From: Asticcacaulis sp. AC466
GTDB taxonomy: Bacteria; Pseudomonadota; Alphaproteobacteria; Caulobacterales; Caulobacteraceae
Assembly: GCF_000495815.1 (NCBI RefSeq)
Contig: NZ_AWGE01000011.1
Coordinates: forward strand, 1-64,000
DNA length: 64,000 nt
Direction: 5' to 3'
Shown here: positions 8,141 through 16,263 of the stretch, in pieces
How the letters are laid out: each line of letters starts with the position of its first letter
How positions within the stretch are numbered: position 1 is the first letter of the stretch
Position numbers and translations under genes: made by a program
Notes under the pieces: model-generated
What the model saw: the letters and a program-made list of their open reading frames with translations, nothing else
Told to the model about the DNA's origin: nothing
The model's database searches: none

Positions 8141-9811
8141 ATGTCGTCTCTTGCCACCCTCGCATACGCCGGCCGTGCTTGGCCGTTTGAACAGGCCCGT
8201 GCTCTGATTGCGCGCCTGCTCAAATCGCGCATCGCTGGGCATGAGGATCAGAAACGGGCCTTGAGCCTGATCGAAGCCGGCAAGACCGATGAGGCGCTGA
8301 CGCAGTTCGAAGGTCTGGGCCGCGCTGTCATCTTCGAAACCGGATACGGTCCGTCGGGCCTGCCGCATATCGGCACGTTCGGTGAAGTCGCACGCACAAC
8401 CATGGTTCGCCAGGCCTTTGAGGCCATGACGGGCGGCGTATGGCCTACGCGCTTGATCTGTTTTTCCGATGATATGGATGGTCTGCGCAAGGTGCCGGAC
8501 GGCATTCCGAATGCCGACATCCTGCGCGAAGACCTGTACAAGCCCCTGACCGTCGTGCGCGATCCGTTCGGCGAATACCCGTCGTTTGGGGAACACAATA
8601 ACGCCCGTCTCAAGGCCTTCCTCGACAGCTTCGGCTTTGAATACGAGTTCCTGTCCTCGACCGACTGCTACAAGGGCGGCGTTTTCGACACGACGCTTTT
8701 GACCGCTTTGGAACGGTTTGACAAGATTCAGGGCGTCATGCTGCCCACCTTGGGGCCGGATCGTCGCGCCACCTATTCGCCGTTCCTGCCGATTTCGCCG
8801 AAGACCGGTTTCGTGCTCCAGGTGCCGACCCTCGAACGCAATGTCGCCAAGGGCACGATCGTGTTCGAGGAAGACGGCGAACGGTTCGAGGTTCCCGTCA
8901 CCGGCGGTCACGTCAAGATGCAGTGGAAGCCGGACTGGGCCATGCGCTGGGCCGCGCTGGGCGTCGATTATGAAATGGCGGGCAAGGATTTGATCGATTC
9001 CGTCAAGGTATCGTCCCAGGTCTGCAAGATCCTTGGCGGTACGCCGCCGGAAGGCTTCAACTACGAACTGTTCCTCGATGAAGCGGGCCAGAAGATTTCC
9101 AAGTCGAAGGGGAATGGCCTGACCATGGAAGACTGGTTGCGGTATGGCGCGCCAGAATCCCTGGCCTATTACATGTTCCAGTCGCCGAAATCGGCGAAGA
9201 AGCTGTATTTCGACGTCATTCCGCGGGCAACGGATGAGTTCTTCCAGCAACTGGACGCGTTTCCGAAGCAGGAAGAGGCCAAGCAGATCGAAAACCCGGT
9301 CTGGTTCGTATTGCGCGGCGACACCGCGATCAAATCGCCGCCGGTCACCTTTGGTCTGATGCTCAACCTTGTTTCGGCAGCTAATGCATCGGACAAGGAA
9401 ACGATGTGGGGCTTCCTGCGGGCCTATATTCCGGGGGCATCGCCCGAAAGCGAGCCGGTTCTGGATCGCCTGGCCGGTTATGCGCTGAACTATTTCGAAG
9501 ACTTCGTGAAGCCGTCGAAAACCTTCCGTCTGCCCGACGACATGGAAAGAGCGGCCATGCAGGATTTAGTGGCGCGGTTCCGGGAATTGCCGGCTGAAAC
9601 GCGCGATGCCGAGCTATTGCAAAACCTGGTCTTCGAAGTCGGAAAGGTGCATGAATTCGAGCCTTTGCGCGCGTGGTTTCAGGCCTTGTATGAAGTTCTG
9701 CTGGGGCAATCCCAAGGGCCGCGTTTCGGGTCTTTCGTGGCTATCTTCGGTCTGGAGCGGACGATTGCATTGCTTGAGGACGGGATAAACGGCCGGTTGG
9801 CTGGCGCTTAA
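8141..9811 (+). CDS. lysS: Class I lysyl-tRNA synthetase
   Basis: This 556-residue enzyme charges tRNA-Lys. It is the archaeal-type class I form, which replaces the usual class II enzyme in most alphaproteobacteria. The HIGH-like motif is in GPSGLPHIGTFGE near residue 67 and the KMSKS-like motif is KISKSKGNGL near residue 320, both in a Rossmann-fold catalytic domain; the C-terminal third is the helical anticodon-binding region. Length is normal. The gene appears monocistronic: it has its own upstream region of about 150 bp containing small repeats, and its stop codon is followed directly by a large palindromic element that can act as terminator. The symbol lysK is also used for this type. 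Confidence 0.95.
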   Translation: MSSLATLAYAGRAWPFEQARALIARLLKSRIAGHEDQKRALSLIEAGKTDEALTQFEGLGRAVIFETGYGPSGLPHIGTFGEVARTTMVRQAFEAMTGGVWPTRLICFSDDMDGLRKVPDGIPNADILREDLYKPLTVVRDPFGEYPSFGEHNNARLKAFLDSFGFEYEFLSSTDCYKGGVFDTTLLTALERFDKIQGVMLPTLGPDRRATYSPFLPISPKTGFVLQVPTLERNVAKGTIVFEEDGERFEVPVTGGHVKMQWKPDWAMRWAALGVDYEMAGKDLIDSVKVSSQVCKILGGTPPEGFNYELFLDEAGQKISKSKGNGLTMEDWLRYGAPESLAYYMFQSPKSAKKLYFDVIPRATDEFFQQLDAFPKQEEAKQIENPVWFVLRGDTAIKSPPVTFGLMLNLVSAANASDKETMWGFLRAYIPGASPESEPVLDRLAGYALNYFEDFVKPSKTFRLPDDMERAAMQDLVARFRELPAETRDAELLQNLVFEVGKVHEFEPLRAWFQALYEVLLGQSQGPRFGSFVAIFGLERTIALLEDGINGRLAGA

Positions 9812-9815
9812 AGTT

Positions 9816-9932
9816 ATGGGGTGTGGGGTCTGTGACCCCACATCTGTCTTCCACCTAAAAAATCCTCGTCTTGCGACGGGGATTTTTTAGGTGGATAAGG
9901 GAAGTCTTGGGGCCACAGGCCCCAAACCCCAT
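9816..9932. repeat. Three-hairpin palindromic element between lysS and a serine hydrolase gene
   Basis: Two outer arms of 25 nt (9816-9840 and 9908-9932) are inverted copies of each other with three mismatches. Each arm alone also forms a perfect 7-3-7 hairpin: TGGGGTC-TGT-GACCCCA on the left and TGGGGCC-ACA-GGCCCCA on the right, so the arm-to-arm differences are compensated within each hairpin. Between them is a hairpin with a 16-nt perfect outer stem (9850-9865 with 9880-9895) and an inner CGTC-TTGC-GACG tip. The whole is a cloverleaf-like element, similar in design to REP doublets (REPINs) or small non-autonomous elements. It contains no gene. Confidence 0.85.
9850..9895. terminator. Bidirectional hairpin terminator inside the palindromic element
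   Basis: The inner stem (about ATCCTCGTC with GACGGGGAT) is preceded by six A residues and followed by six T residues, so it can work as an intrinsic terminator on either strand. On the plus strand it would end lysS transcription, 39 bp after the stop codon. Confidence 0.75.
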
Positions 9933-9948
9933 ACGTTATGAGGCCACT

Positions 9949-11133
9949 ATGCTGCGTTATGCCGTCGTCCTCAGTGCCCTGCTTAGCGTACCCGCCATCG
10001 CTGCGACCCCGCGCCCGATACCGGCACCACTGGCCATCGATGCCCGTATCGCCGAGGCGATGACGGCGACCCACGCCAAGGGTCTGGCCATCGCGATCGT
10101 CGATGATGGCAAGGTCGCCTATGTTAAATCCTATGGTGTGCGTAATGCCGCCGACGATCCCTTGCAAACCGACACGGTCATGTACGGCGCCTCGCTGACC
10201 AAGACCGTTTTTGCCTACACGGTTATGCAACTGGTTGATCAGGGCAAGCTGAAGCTCGATACGCCGATTGCCGACGATCTCGACAAGCCGCTGGTGGAAT
10301 ACGATACCGAAGCCATTCATCCAAAAAAATACGGGCCATACAAAGACCTGGCGTCGGACTCGCGCTGGAAGGTAATCACACCGCGCCATGTCATGACCCA
10401 TTCCACAGGCTTCGCCAATTTCTGGTGGCTGGAGCCTGACGAAAAGCTGCGCATCCATTTCGATCCTGGTTCGCGTTATGCCTATTCGGGTGAAGGCCAA
10501 ATCCTGCTGCAATTCGCTATCGACAACGGCAAGACGTCGCAGGGCTTGGGTGTCGATCTCGGCAAGCTAACGCAGGAGCAGGTCTTCACTCCATTGGGCA
10601 TGACGCGCACCTCACTGATGTGGCGCGCCGATTTCCGTCCAAACCTGGCAGACGGCTTCAATGACAAGGGAGAGGTCGGCGAACACGATGAGCGCAGTAA
10701 GGTCCGCGCCGCCGGATCGATGGACACCACCATCTCTGACCTGTCGAAATTCGCGGCGGCCCTCGTGTCCGGCCAAGGGTTGTCACCGGCATCGCGCGCC
10801 GAAATGGTCCGGCCGCAACTGAAAATCACCACCGCCCATCAATTTCCGTCCTTTGCGCCGGAACTGCCGGTGGCGCAGCAACGCAAAGACCTTTACGCGG
10901 GCTTAGGTGTCATCGTCTTTGACGGACCGCAAGGGCATGGCTTCCTGAAGGGCGGGCATGATGGTCAGACCGCCAACACGCTCATCTGTATCGAAGCGCA
11001 TAGGCGCTGCGTCCTCATCCTGTCGAACGACGTCCGTTCCGAAGCCGCCTTTGCCGACATAGTCCAGTTTATCCTCGGCGATACCGGCGTGCCCTATGAC
11101 TGGGAGTATGGCGACCAGGCCGGGAAATCGTAA
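9949..11133 (+). CDS. Secreted serine hydrolase of the beta-lactamase/penicillin-binding (class C) superfamily
   Basis: This 394-residue protein begins with a signal peptide (MLRYAVVLSALLSVPAIAA). The fold family is shown by the SxxK motif in GASLTKTVFAY, where Ser is the nucleophile and Lys the general base, by the YxN-like YAYSGEG segment, and by a late GHGFLKGGHDGQT block in the place of the KTG/HxG motif. Members include esterases, D-aminopeptidases and beta-lactamase-like proteins; the substrate cannot be read from sequence. The ATG at 9949 is chosen because it gives a proper signal peptide and has a GAGG element before it; longer in-frame starts would run into the palindromic element. 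Confidence 0.85.
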   Translation: MLRYAVVLSALLSVPAIAATPRPIPAPLAIDARIAEAMTATHAKGLAIAIVDDGKVAYVKSYGVRNAADDPLQTDTVMYGASLTKTVFAYTVMQLVDQGKLKLDTPIADDLDKPLVEYDTEAIHPKKYGPYKDLASDSRWKVITPRHVMTHSTGFANFWWLEPDEKLRIHFDPGSRYAYSGEGQILLQFAIDNGKTSQGLGVDLGKLTQEQVFTPLGMTRTSLMWRADFRPNLADGFNDKGEVGEHDERSKVRAAGSMDTTISDLSKFAAALVSGQGLSPASRAEMVRPQLKITTAHQFPSFAPELPVAQQRKDLYAGLGVIVFDGPQGHGFLKGGHDGQTANTLICIEAHRRCVLILSNDVRSEAAFADIVQFILGDTGVPYDWEYGDQAGKS

Positions 11134-11143
11134 GCCGGGTGTC

Positions 11144-11581
11144 TTAGGCCAGAAGGAAGTGCGCCTGCAAGGTGGCGATAGGGTGGGCGATCTGGTCCTG
11201 CCAGGCCGTGACCTCGACATTGGCCACCGTCCGCCCAACGCGATTGACAATGGCGCGGGCATAGGTCTCTTCCGCCCGGCCTGACCTGAGATATTGCACG
11301 GTCACGTCGATCGGTTTGGGCGCCTGCTCGAAATTTTTATGAAGAGCCAGTTGCGCCATGGCGGTGATTTCCATGAAGGCGCCGATAACGCCACCATGCA
11401 GGGCCGGAATCATCGGATTGCCGATCAGATGTGGCGCGAACGGCAAATGCGCCGTCAGTTCATCGCCGGCCAGTTCCAGCCGTACACCGAGGAAAGCGGC
11501 GAACGGGACGCCTTTCAAAAGGGCGGTCGTGTCCCGCTTGGCCTGCGTCGTCGGCAGGGCGGCGGCCAGTTTATCAATCAT
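11144..11581 (-). CDS. PaaI-like hotdog-fold thioesterase
   Basis: The 145-residue protein has the hotdog thioesterase layout: FAAFLGVRLELAGDELTAHLPF, then HLIGNPMIPALHGGVIGAFMEITAMA on the central helix, then the YLRSGRAEETYARA strand. Such enzymes hydrolyse acyl- or aryl-CoA thioesters in the cytoplasm. Its start overlaps the stop of the upstream thioesterase gene by 4 bp (ATGA), so the two are translationally coupled and may form a heteromer. It converges with the serine hydrolase gene, 10 bp away. Confidence 0.82.
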   Translation of the reverse strand: MIDKLAAALPTTQAKRDTTALLKGVPFAAFLGVRLELAGDELTAHLPFAPHLIGNPMIPALHGGVIGAFMEITAMAQLALHKNFEQAPKPIDVTVQYLRSGRAEETYARAIVNRVGRTVANVEVTAWQDQIAHPIATLQAHFLLA

Positions 11582-12048
11582 GTTTTTGCCTGTGCAGGGC
11601 TGGAAATGACGAAGGCCGCCTGCGCTGCGGCGACGGGATCGTCGGCGCTGACCTCATAGGCGAAGGCGCGGACGAAGCCGATCGTTCGCGTCAGTTTGTA
11701 GCACTTGGCCGTTACCTTCAGCTCCTGGTCCGGTACGGCGGCACGCATGTAGTCGATGCGCAGGTCTAGTGTCGCCACTGGCTTGAATTCATTGACCTTA
11801 TCCCACACGGCCATCCCACAGCAATTGTCGAGCAAGGCCGTCACGACGCCTGAGGCAATGACGCGTGTGTCCGGATCGCCGATCAGGTCTTCGCGCCATG
11901 GCAAGGCCATGGTGATCCCGTCGGGCGATGTCCCAACATAATAGGCGCCAATAGCCTTCATGTAGGGTGTATTGTCGATAATGGTTCCGAACATGTCGGA
12001 AAAGGGCGGCTGGGTCATGACGTGATGATTGTCCAGCTTTACCTTCAC
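11578..12048 (-). CDS. Hotdog-fold thioesterase, first gene of a tandem pair
   Basis: The 156-residue product resembles the next gene product: PYMKAIGAYYVGTSPDGITMALPW, then IASGVVTALLDNCCGMAV on the hotdog helix, then LDLRIDYMRAAVPDQELKVTAKCYKL. It is therefore a second PaaI-type acyl-CoA thioesterase. The frame can start at a GTG (12048) or at an ATG ten codons downstream (12018); neither has a strong ribosome binding site, so the N-terminus is uncertain. It overlaps the downstream gene by 4 bp and is divergent from queC. Confidence 0.8.
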   Translation of the reverse strand: MKVKLDNHHVMTQPPFSDMFGTIIDNTPYMKAIGAYYVGTSPDGITMALPWREDLIGDPDTRVIASGVVTALLDNCCGMAVWDKVNEFKPVATLDLRIDYMRAAVPDQELKVTAKCYKLTRTIGFVRAFAYEVSADDPVAAAQAAFVISSPAQAKT

Positions 12049-12149
12049 GTCAAAGGAAACCTGTTTTGCGCCGCGTCAAAAACACTTGCAAATCGCGTCA
12101 AAGGCGCGTTTTAGATGACTGATCCCGTTTATTCAGAAAGTTTCGTCTC

Positions 12150-12890
12150 ATGTCCGCGTCTTTGGATCATGTTCCCGCTTCGAAATCTGCGCTGGTTCTG
12201 TTTTCCGGCGGCCAGGATTCCAGTGTCTGCCTGGCCTGGGCGCTGACGCACTTTGATCGGGTCGAAACCGTGGGCTTCGACTATGGTCAGCGCCATTCCA
12301 TCGAAATGACGACGCGCACCCAGGTCCTGGCCCGGTTCCGCGAGGTCTTCCCGTTGGCGGCGACGCGTCTGGGCGAAGACCATGTCTGCGATCTGCGTGG
12401 CTTTGGCGCCGTCGCCGAATCGTCCCTGACGCGCGAAACCGAAATTGTCATGACCGAACGTGGCCTGCCGTCATCCTTTGTGCCCGGCCGCAATCTCGTC
12501 TTTTTCGTTTATGCGGCGGCCGTGGCCGACCGGCGCGGTCTGGACCATCTGGTCGGGGGGATGTGCGAAACCGATTTTTCAGGCTATCCCGATTGCCGCA
12601 ACGAAACCCTGCGCGCCATGCAGACTGTGCTGCAACTGGGTATTGAGCGGCCTTATGAAATCCATACGCCCCTGATGTGGATCGACAAGGCGCAGACATG
12701 GGCGTTGTCGATGGAATTGGGCGGCCAGCCCCTGGTCGATCTGATCCTTGAGGAGACGACGACCTGCTACAATGGTGTGCGGGCAGAGCGCCACCCCTGG
12801 GGATATGGGTGCGGCGATTGCCCGGCCTGTCAGTTGCGCAAGACCGGATTCGAGCATTTTATTGAGACGCGGCAGCACGCCGACAACTGA
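12150..12890 (+). CDS. queC: 7-cyano-7-deazaguanine (preQ0) synthase
   Basis: QueC converts 7-carboxy-7-deazaguanine to preQ0 using ATP and ammonia, in the queuosine pathway. The 246-residue protein shows the PP-loop ATP-binding motif LFSGGQDSSVCL near residue 17, the GFDYGQRHSIE block, and the C-terminal zinc site GYGCGDCPACQLRKTGF. The stop codon overlaps the queE start by one base, so queC and queE are translated from one message, matching their consecutive pathway steps. QueD and GCH genes are not in the window. I see no convincing preQ1 riboswitch in the 100 bp upstream. Confidence 0.96.
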   Translation: MSASLDHVPASKSALVLFSGGQDSSVCLAWALTHFDRVETVGFDYGQRHSIEMTTRTQVLARFREVFPLAATRLGEDHVCDLRGFGAVAESSLTRETEIVMTERGLPSSFVPGRNLVFFVYAAAVADRRGLDHLVGGMCETDFSGYPDCRNETLRAMQTVLQLGIERPYEIHTPLMWIDKAQTWALSMELGGQPLVDLILEETTTCYNGVRAERHPWGYGCGDCPACQLRKTGFEHFIETRQHADN

Positions 12891-13522
12891 TGTACAGCTT
12901 CAAGGAAATTTTTCTTACCCTGCAAGGCGAGGGCGGACAGGCCGGTCGCGTCAACGTCTTCGCGCGTTTCGCCGGTTGCAATCTGTGGAGCGGGCGCGAG
13001 CAGGATCGCGCCACGGCGGCTTGTACCTTCTGCGACACCGACTTTGTCGGCACCGATGGCGAAAATGGCGGCAAGTTTGCCGCGCCTGCCGATGTGGTGT
13101 CCGCCCTGGACAGGGTGTGGGGTGAGGGGCGGTCGCAAGATAAGGCGGTGGTTTTCACCGGTGGCGAGCCTTTGTTGCAACTGGACGCGGCGTTGATCAC
13201 AGCGGTCAAGGACGCTGGCTATTTCATCGCCGTGGAAACCAACGGAACGCTCCATGCCCCGGACGGCATAGATTGGGTCTGTGTCAGCCCGAAGGCTGAC
13301 AATCGCCTGCACCAGACACGCGGTCAGGAACTCAAACTGGTCTGGCCTCAGGCCGGGGTCGATCCGGCAGAATTCGCTGGCCTAAATTTCGAGCGTTTCT
13401 ATTTGCAGCCCAAGGACGACCCCAACCAGGCGGCCAACACTCAGGCCGTAATCAACTACTGCCTGGCGCACCCGCAGTGGCGCATGAGCGTGCAGACGCA
13501 CAAATTGGTCGGGCTGAAATAA
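12890..13522 (+). CDS. queE: 7-carboxy-7-deazaguanine synthase, radical SAM
   Basis: QueE turns 6-carboxytetrahydropterin into 7-carboxy-7-deazaguanine, the step before QueC. The 210-residue protein has the N-terminal EIFLTLQGEG substrate segment and an expanded radical SAM motif: Cys-x14-Cys-x2-Cys (CNLW... to CTFC) instead of Cys-x3-Cys-x2-Cys, an arrangement known in some proteobacterial QueE proteins. The SAM-binding FTGGEPLLQ and the C-terminal YLQPKDDP strand are present. It is the second gene of the queCE operon and is followed by a hairpin terminator. Confidence 0.95.
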   Translation: MYSFKEIFLTLQGEGGQAGRVNVFARFAGCNLWSGREQDRATAACTFCDTDFVGTDGENGGKFAAPADVVSALDRVWGEGRSQDKAVVFTGGEPLLQLDAALITAVKDAGYFIAVETNGTLHAPDGIDWVCVSPKADNRLHQTRGQELKLVWPQAGVDPAEFAGLNFERFYLQPKDDPNQAANTQAVINYCLAHPQWRMSVQTHKLVGLK

Positions 13523-13525
13523 ATA

Positions 13526-13556
13526 GGGCAGGCCTTTCGGGGCCCGCCCATTTTTT
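13526..13556 (+). terminator. Terminator after queE
   Basis: A nine-pair stem with one mismatch (13526-13534 with 13541-13549) and a six-base loop is followed by TTTTTT. It lies between the stop codons of the convergent queE and pirin genes. Confidence 0.85.
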
Positions 13557-13563
13557 AAGGGCT

Positions 13564-14277
13564 CTACGCCGCGTCGAGCAAGACGACTTCCGCGTCTTCC
13601 AGCGCCAGTATATCCAGCGCGGCTTCGTCCTTGATCGCCGCGCCATCGCGCTCATTCAGTTCCACGCCGTTAACGCTGACCTTGCCTTTGGCGACGACCA
13701 GGTAAAGATGGCGCGTCGTGGCCGGTTCGGTGGCCAGCGGGGTGTAGCTTTCCGACTGGTCCTTCAATAGAGTGGCGCCCAACAACCGCGCAGGCGTACG
13801 TATTTTGAGGACGTCGCCGTCCGCATCGAATCCTGAGGCCAGTGTGACAAACTTGCCGGAACGGTCGCCCTTGGGGAACGGCTTGGCGCCCCAGGACGGC
13901 GCTTCGCCGCGCGAGCTGGGCATTACCCAGATCTGAAAAATCTTGGTCGTTTCATTTTCCAGATTGTATTCCGAGTGCCGGATGCCGCTGCCCGCCGACA
14001 TGACCTGAACGTCGCCGGCCTCCGTGCGGCCCTTATTACCCAGCGAATCCTGGTGGGTAATGGCGCCTTCGCGGACATAGGTGATGATTTCCATATTGTC
14101 GTGCGGGTGGGGCGGAAAGCCCGTTTGGGCCTGTATTTCATCGTCATTCCAAACCCGGATCGAGCCCCAGCCCATCTTGGCGGGATCGTAATAGGAGGCG
14201 AACGAAAAATGATGCTTGGCCTTGAGCCAGCCGTGATTGGCGCCACCCAAGGAATGGAAAGGTCTTTTGTCAATCAT
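13564..14277 (-). CDS. Pirin family protein (bicupin, YhaK/YhhW-like)
   Basis: The 237-residue protein has the pirin bicupin fold. The N-terminal metal site is visible in GFPPHPHDNMEIITYVREG with a later GIRHSEYN, giving the usual three His and one Glu. Bacterial pirins act as quercetinases or redox and metabolic modulators; the native substrate is unknown here. No signal peptide is present. A perfect 7-1-7 palindrome lies 35 bp upstream of the start codon, suggesting that a dedicated repressor controls this single-gene unit, as is common for pirins induced by electrophiles. Confidence 0.9.
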   Translation of the reverse strand: MIDKRPFHSLGGANHGWLKAKHHFSFASYYDPAKMGWGSIRVWNDDEIQAQTGFPPHPHDNMEIITYVREGAITHQDSLGNKGRTEAGDVQVMSAGSGIRHSEYNLENETTKIFQIWVMPSSRGEAPSWGAKPFPKGDRSGKFVTLASGFDADGDVLKIRTPARLLGATLLKDQSESYTPLATEPATTRHLYLVVAKGKVSVNGVELNERDGAAIKDEAALDILALEDAEVVLLDAA

Positions 14278-14312
14278 TGGAAAGTCTCCCTCGATATTGT
14301 GAGACCTATATA

Positions 14313-14327
14313 AGTGTAACTTACACT
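14313..14327 (-). promoter_or_regulatory. Palindromic operator upstream of the pirin gene
   Basis: AGTGTAA-C-TTACACT is a perfect 7-1-7 inverted repeat in the 63-bp gap upstream of the pirin start. The size and symmetry fit a dimeric repressor of the HxlR, MarR or TetR type. No such regulator gene is adjacent, so the regulator would be encoded elsewhere. Confidence 0.7.
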
Positions 14328-14340
14328 ATTACAAATATGC

Positions 14341-15039
14341 CTATTTGCAGACCGTTTCTTTGTCCGGAACAAAACGTAAGTTGGTCAAAATCATGGGGCC
14401 GATCGGGTGAGGCCAAGTCTCGAATACACCTCTACCCGCTCGTACCGGACAGGTCGATGTGTGAAATTCAGTGTACCCGGATTTTCCAGGGTGCACCACA
14501 TACATTGTGTCTTCGAATTTAATCGCGCGCGTCAATGTGCTGTCCGAGGACAACATCATTCCGGTTTTATGTTCGCTGGCCTCACCATAAGACAGTATGA
14601 TGCTATTAGCAGGAAGGGCAGACATATCCACGTTGCCATCCTTTGTCGGCAATGGAGGGAGGTTGGCATCGAGCGGATTGTCGGAAAGCTTGCCGTTGAT
14701 GTCGACGCGGGCCGGCATCTGAGGTGCGAAGGCCATTATAAATTCAGGCTTCCCGAGCGTGCCGTTGTCAATATTGAATTTAAAGGCCAGTGTTTCTCCG
14801 GGGAATATCAATATCGCCCCGTCTTCCAGGACATAGGGTGATCGGCTAACCGGAATACCGATGTAGGTGTGCGCCTTATCATCGGTGCTGAGCATGACTT
14901 CGAAGCCCCCTTGTCGACAGGCGGTAAGGGCGCAGGTCGCATCAATATCTCTAGGTTTCTCATCCGCTCGTGCAACGTTTGGAACTGTAATGGCTACTGC
15001 GATAGCCAGAATTGCGCGTGTTAATTGTGGCGCTTTCAC
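14341..15039 (-). CDS. Secreted protein of unknown function
   Basis: I do not recognise this family. The 232-residue protein starts at GTG and has a clear signal peptide ending in the region TVPNVARADEK, so it should be periplasmic or secreted. The mature part contains four cysteines (two in DIDATCALTACRQGG, one in TSTCPVRAG and the last at the penultimate position), which could form two disulfides. Beta-strand-rich segments such as YIGIPVSRSPYVLEDGAILIF suggest a small beta domain. It lies alone between the pirin and aroC genes. Confidence 0.7.
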   Translation of the reverse strand: MKAPQLTRAILAIAVAITVPNVARADEKPRDIDATCALTACRQGGFEVMLSTDDKAHTYIGIPVSRSPYVLEDGAILIFPGETLAFKFNIDNGTLGKPEFIMAFAPQMPARVDINGKLSDNPLDANLPPLPTKDGNVDMSALPANSIILSYGEASEHKTGMMLSSDSTLTRAIKFEDTMYVVHPGKSGYTEFHTSTCPVRAGRGVFETWPHPIGPMILTNLRFVPDKETVCK

Positions 15040-15081
15040 GAGTGGTATGGTTTCCCCTAAAACATGGACACGGCCAATTAT

Positions 15082-16188
15082 CTATCCACCTACCCGATGC
15101 GGACCGCCGCCGGTCTGGCCGCGATGGCGCAGGAAGGCGTCGAGCAGGACGCAGGACATCATGGCTTCGGCGACGGGAACGGCGCGGATGCCGACGCACG
15201 GATCGTGGCGGCCCTTGGTCAGCAGTTCCACCTCCGCACCTTTGACATCGATGCTTTCGCGCGTCGTCAGAATGGAGGAGGTGGGTTTCAGCGCCATGCG
15301 CGCAATGATCGTCTGGCCGGTGGATATGCCGCCCAATATGCCGCCGGCATGGTTTGATTTGAAGACAGGGCCATCCGGTCCCATGCGCATCTCATCGGCG
15401 TTTTCTTCGCCGGACAGCTCTGCGGCACCGAAGCCTTCGCCGATTTCCACACCCTTGACGGCATTGATCGACATGAGGGCCATGGCGAGTTCGGAATCGA
15501 GTTTGCCGTAAATCGGTGCCCCCCAACCGGCGGGAATGCCATCGGCCTGTACTTCGACCACCGCACCGATGGAGGACCCTGCCTTGCGGATTCCGTCGAG
15601 ATAGCTTTCCCACAAGGTTACGGACGCCGGGTCGGGGCAGAAGAAGGCGTTGTTGCCGACTTCCTCCCAATCCCAATTGCCGCGTGCGGCCTTGTGCGCG
15701 CCCAGTTGCGACAGGGCGCCGCGTACCTTGACCTCTTCACCGATCAGAACCTTGAGCACCTTTAGCGCCACGGCGCCAGCCGCGACCCGGGCGGCAGTCT
15801 CCCGCGCCGACGAACGACCGCCGCCGCGGTAATCGCGCACGCCATATTTGGCGAAGTAGGTGTAGTCGGCATGACCTGGCCGGAATTGTTTGGCGATATC
15901 GCCGTAGTCCTTGGAGCGCTGGTCGGTATTTTCGATCAGTATCGAGATCGGCGTCCCGGTGGTGACGCCTTCGAATACACCGGACAGAATCTTGGCTTCA
16001 TCGGCTTCGCGGCGTTGGGTTACGAAACGCGATCCGCCGGGCTTACGGCGATCCATGGCCCATTGAATATCGTCTTCCGACAGGGCAATCCCCGGCGGGC
16101 ACCCGTCGATCACGCAGCCAAGCGCCGGCCCATGGCTTTCACCCCAGGTGGTGACACGAAACAGGTGGCCGAAACTATTGTGAGACAT
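15082..16188 (-). CDS. aroC: Chorismate synthase
   Basis: AroC makes chorismate from 5-enolpyruvylshikimate-3-phosphate with reduced FMN, the last common step of aromatic amino acid synthesis. The protein of about 368 residues carries all family signatures: [20 protein letters not shown] at the N-terminus, the [14 protein letters not shown] segment, [16 protein letters not shown], and the C-terminal [19 protein letters not shown]. The ATG at 16188 is chosen because conserved sequence begins there; a start four codons upstream is possible. Its neighbours are unrelated, and the gene seems to be monocistronic. Confidence 0.97.
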   Translation of the reverse strand: MSHNSFGHLFRVTTWGESHGPALGCVIDGCPPGIALSEDDIQWAMDRRKPGGSRFVTQRREADEAKILSGVFEGVTTGTPISILIENTDQRSKDYGDIAKQFRPGHADYTYFAKYGVRDYRGGGRSSARETAARVAAGAVALKVLKVLIGEEVKVRGALSQLGAHKAARGNWDWEEVGNNAFFCPDPASVTLWESYLDGIRKAGSSIGAVVEVQADGIPAGWGAPIYGKLDSELAMALMSINAVKGVEIGEGFGAAELSGEENADEMRMGPDGPVFKSNHAGGILGGISTGQTIIARMALKPTSSILTTRESIDVKGAEVELLTKGRHDPCVGIRAVPVAEAMMSCVLLDAFLRHRGQTGGGPHRVGG

Positions 16189-16263
16189 GACGAAACCCAA
16201 ATCTAAATCTGGTCTGGGGAGTAGCCCAGATTACCTCATGGTGCAATTTCATATTGTCGTGGA

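Noticed and set aside
12049-12149. Possible preQ1 riboswitch before queC
   Set aside because: I could not find a G-rich aptamer core with the expected pseudoknot and the A-rich tail; only short CGCGTCAAA repeats are present.
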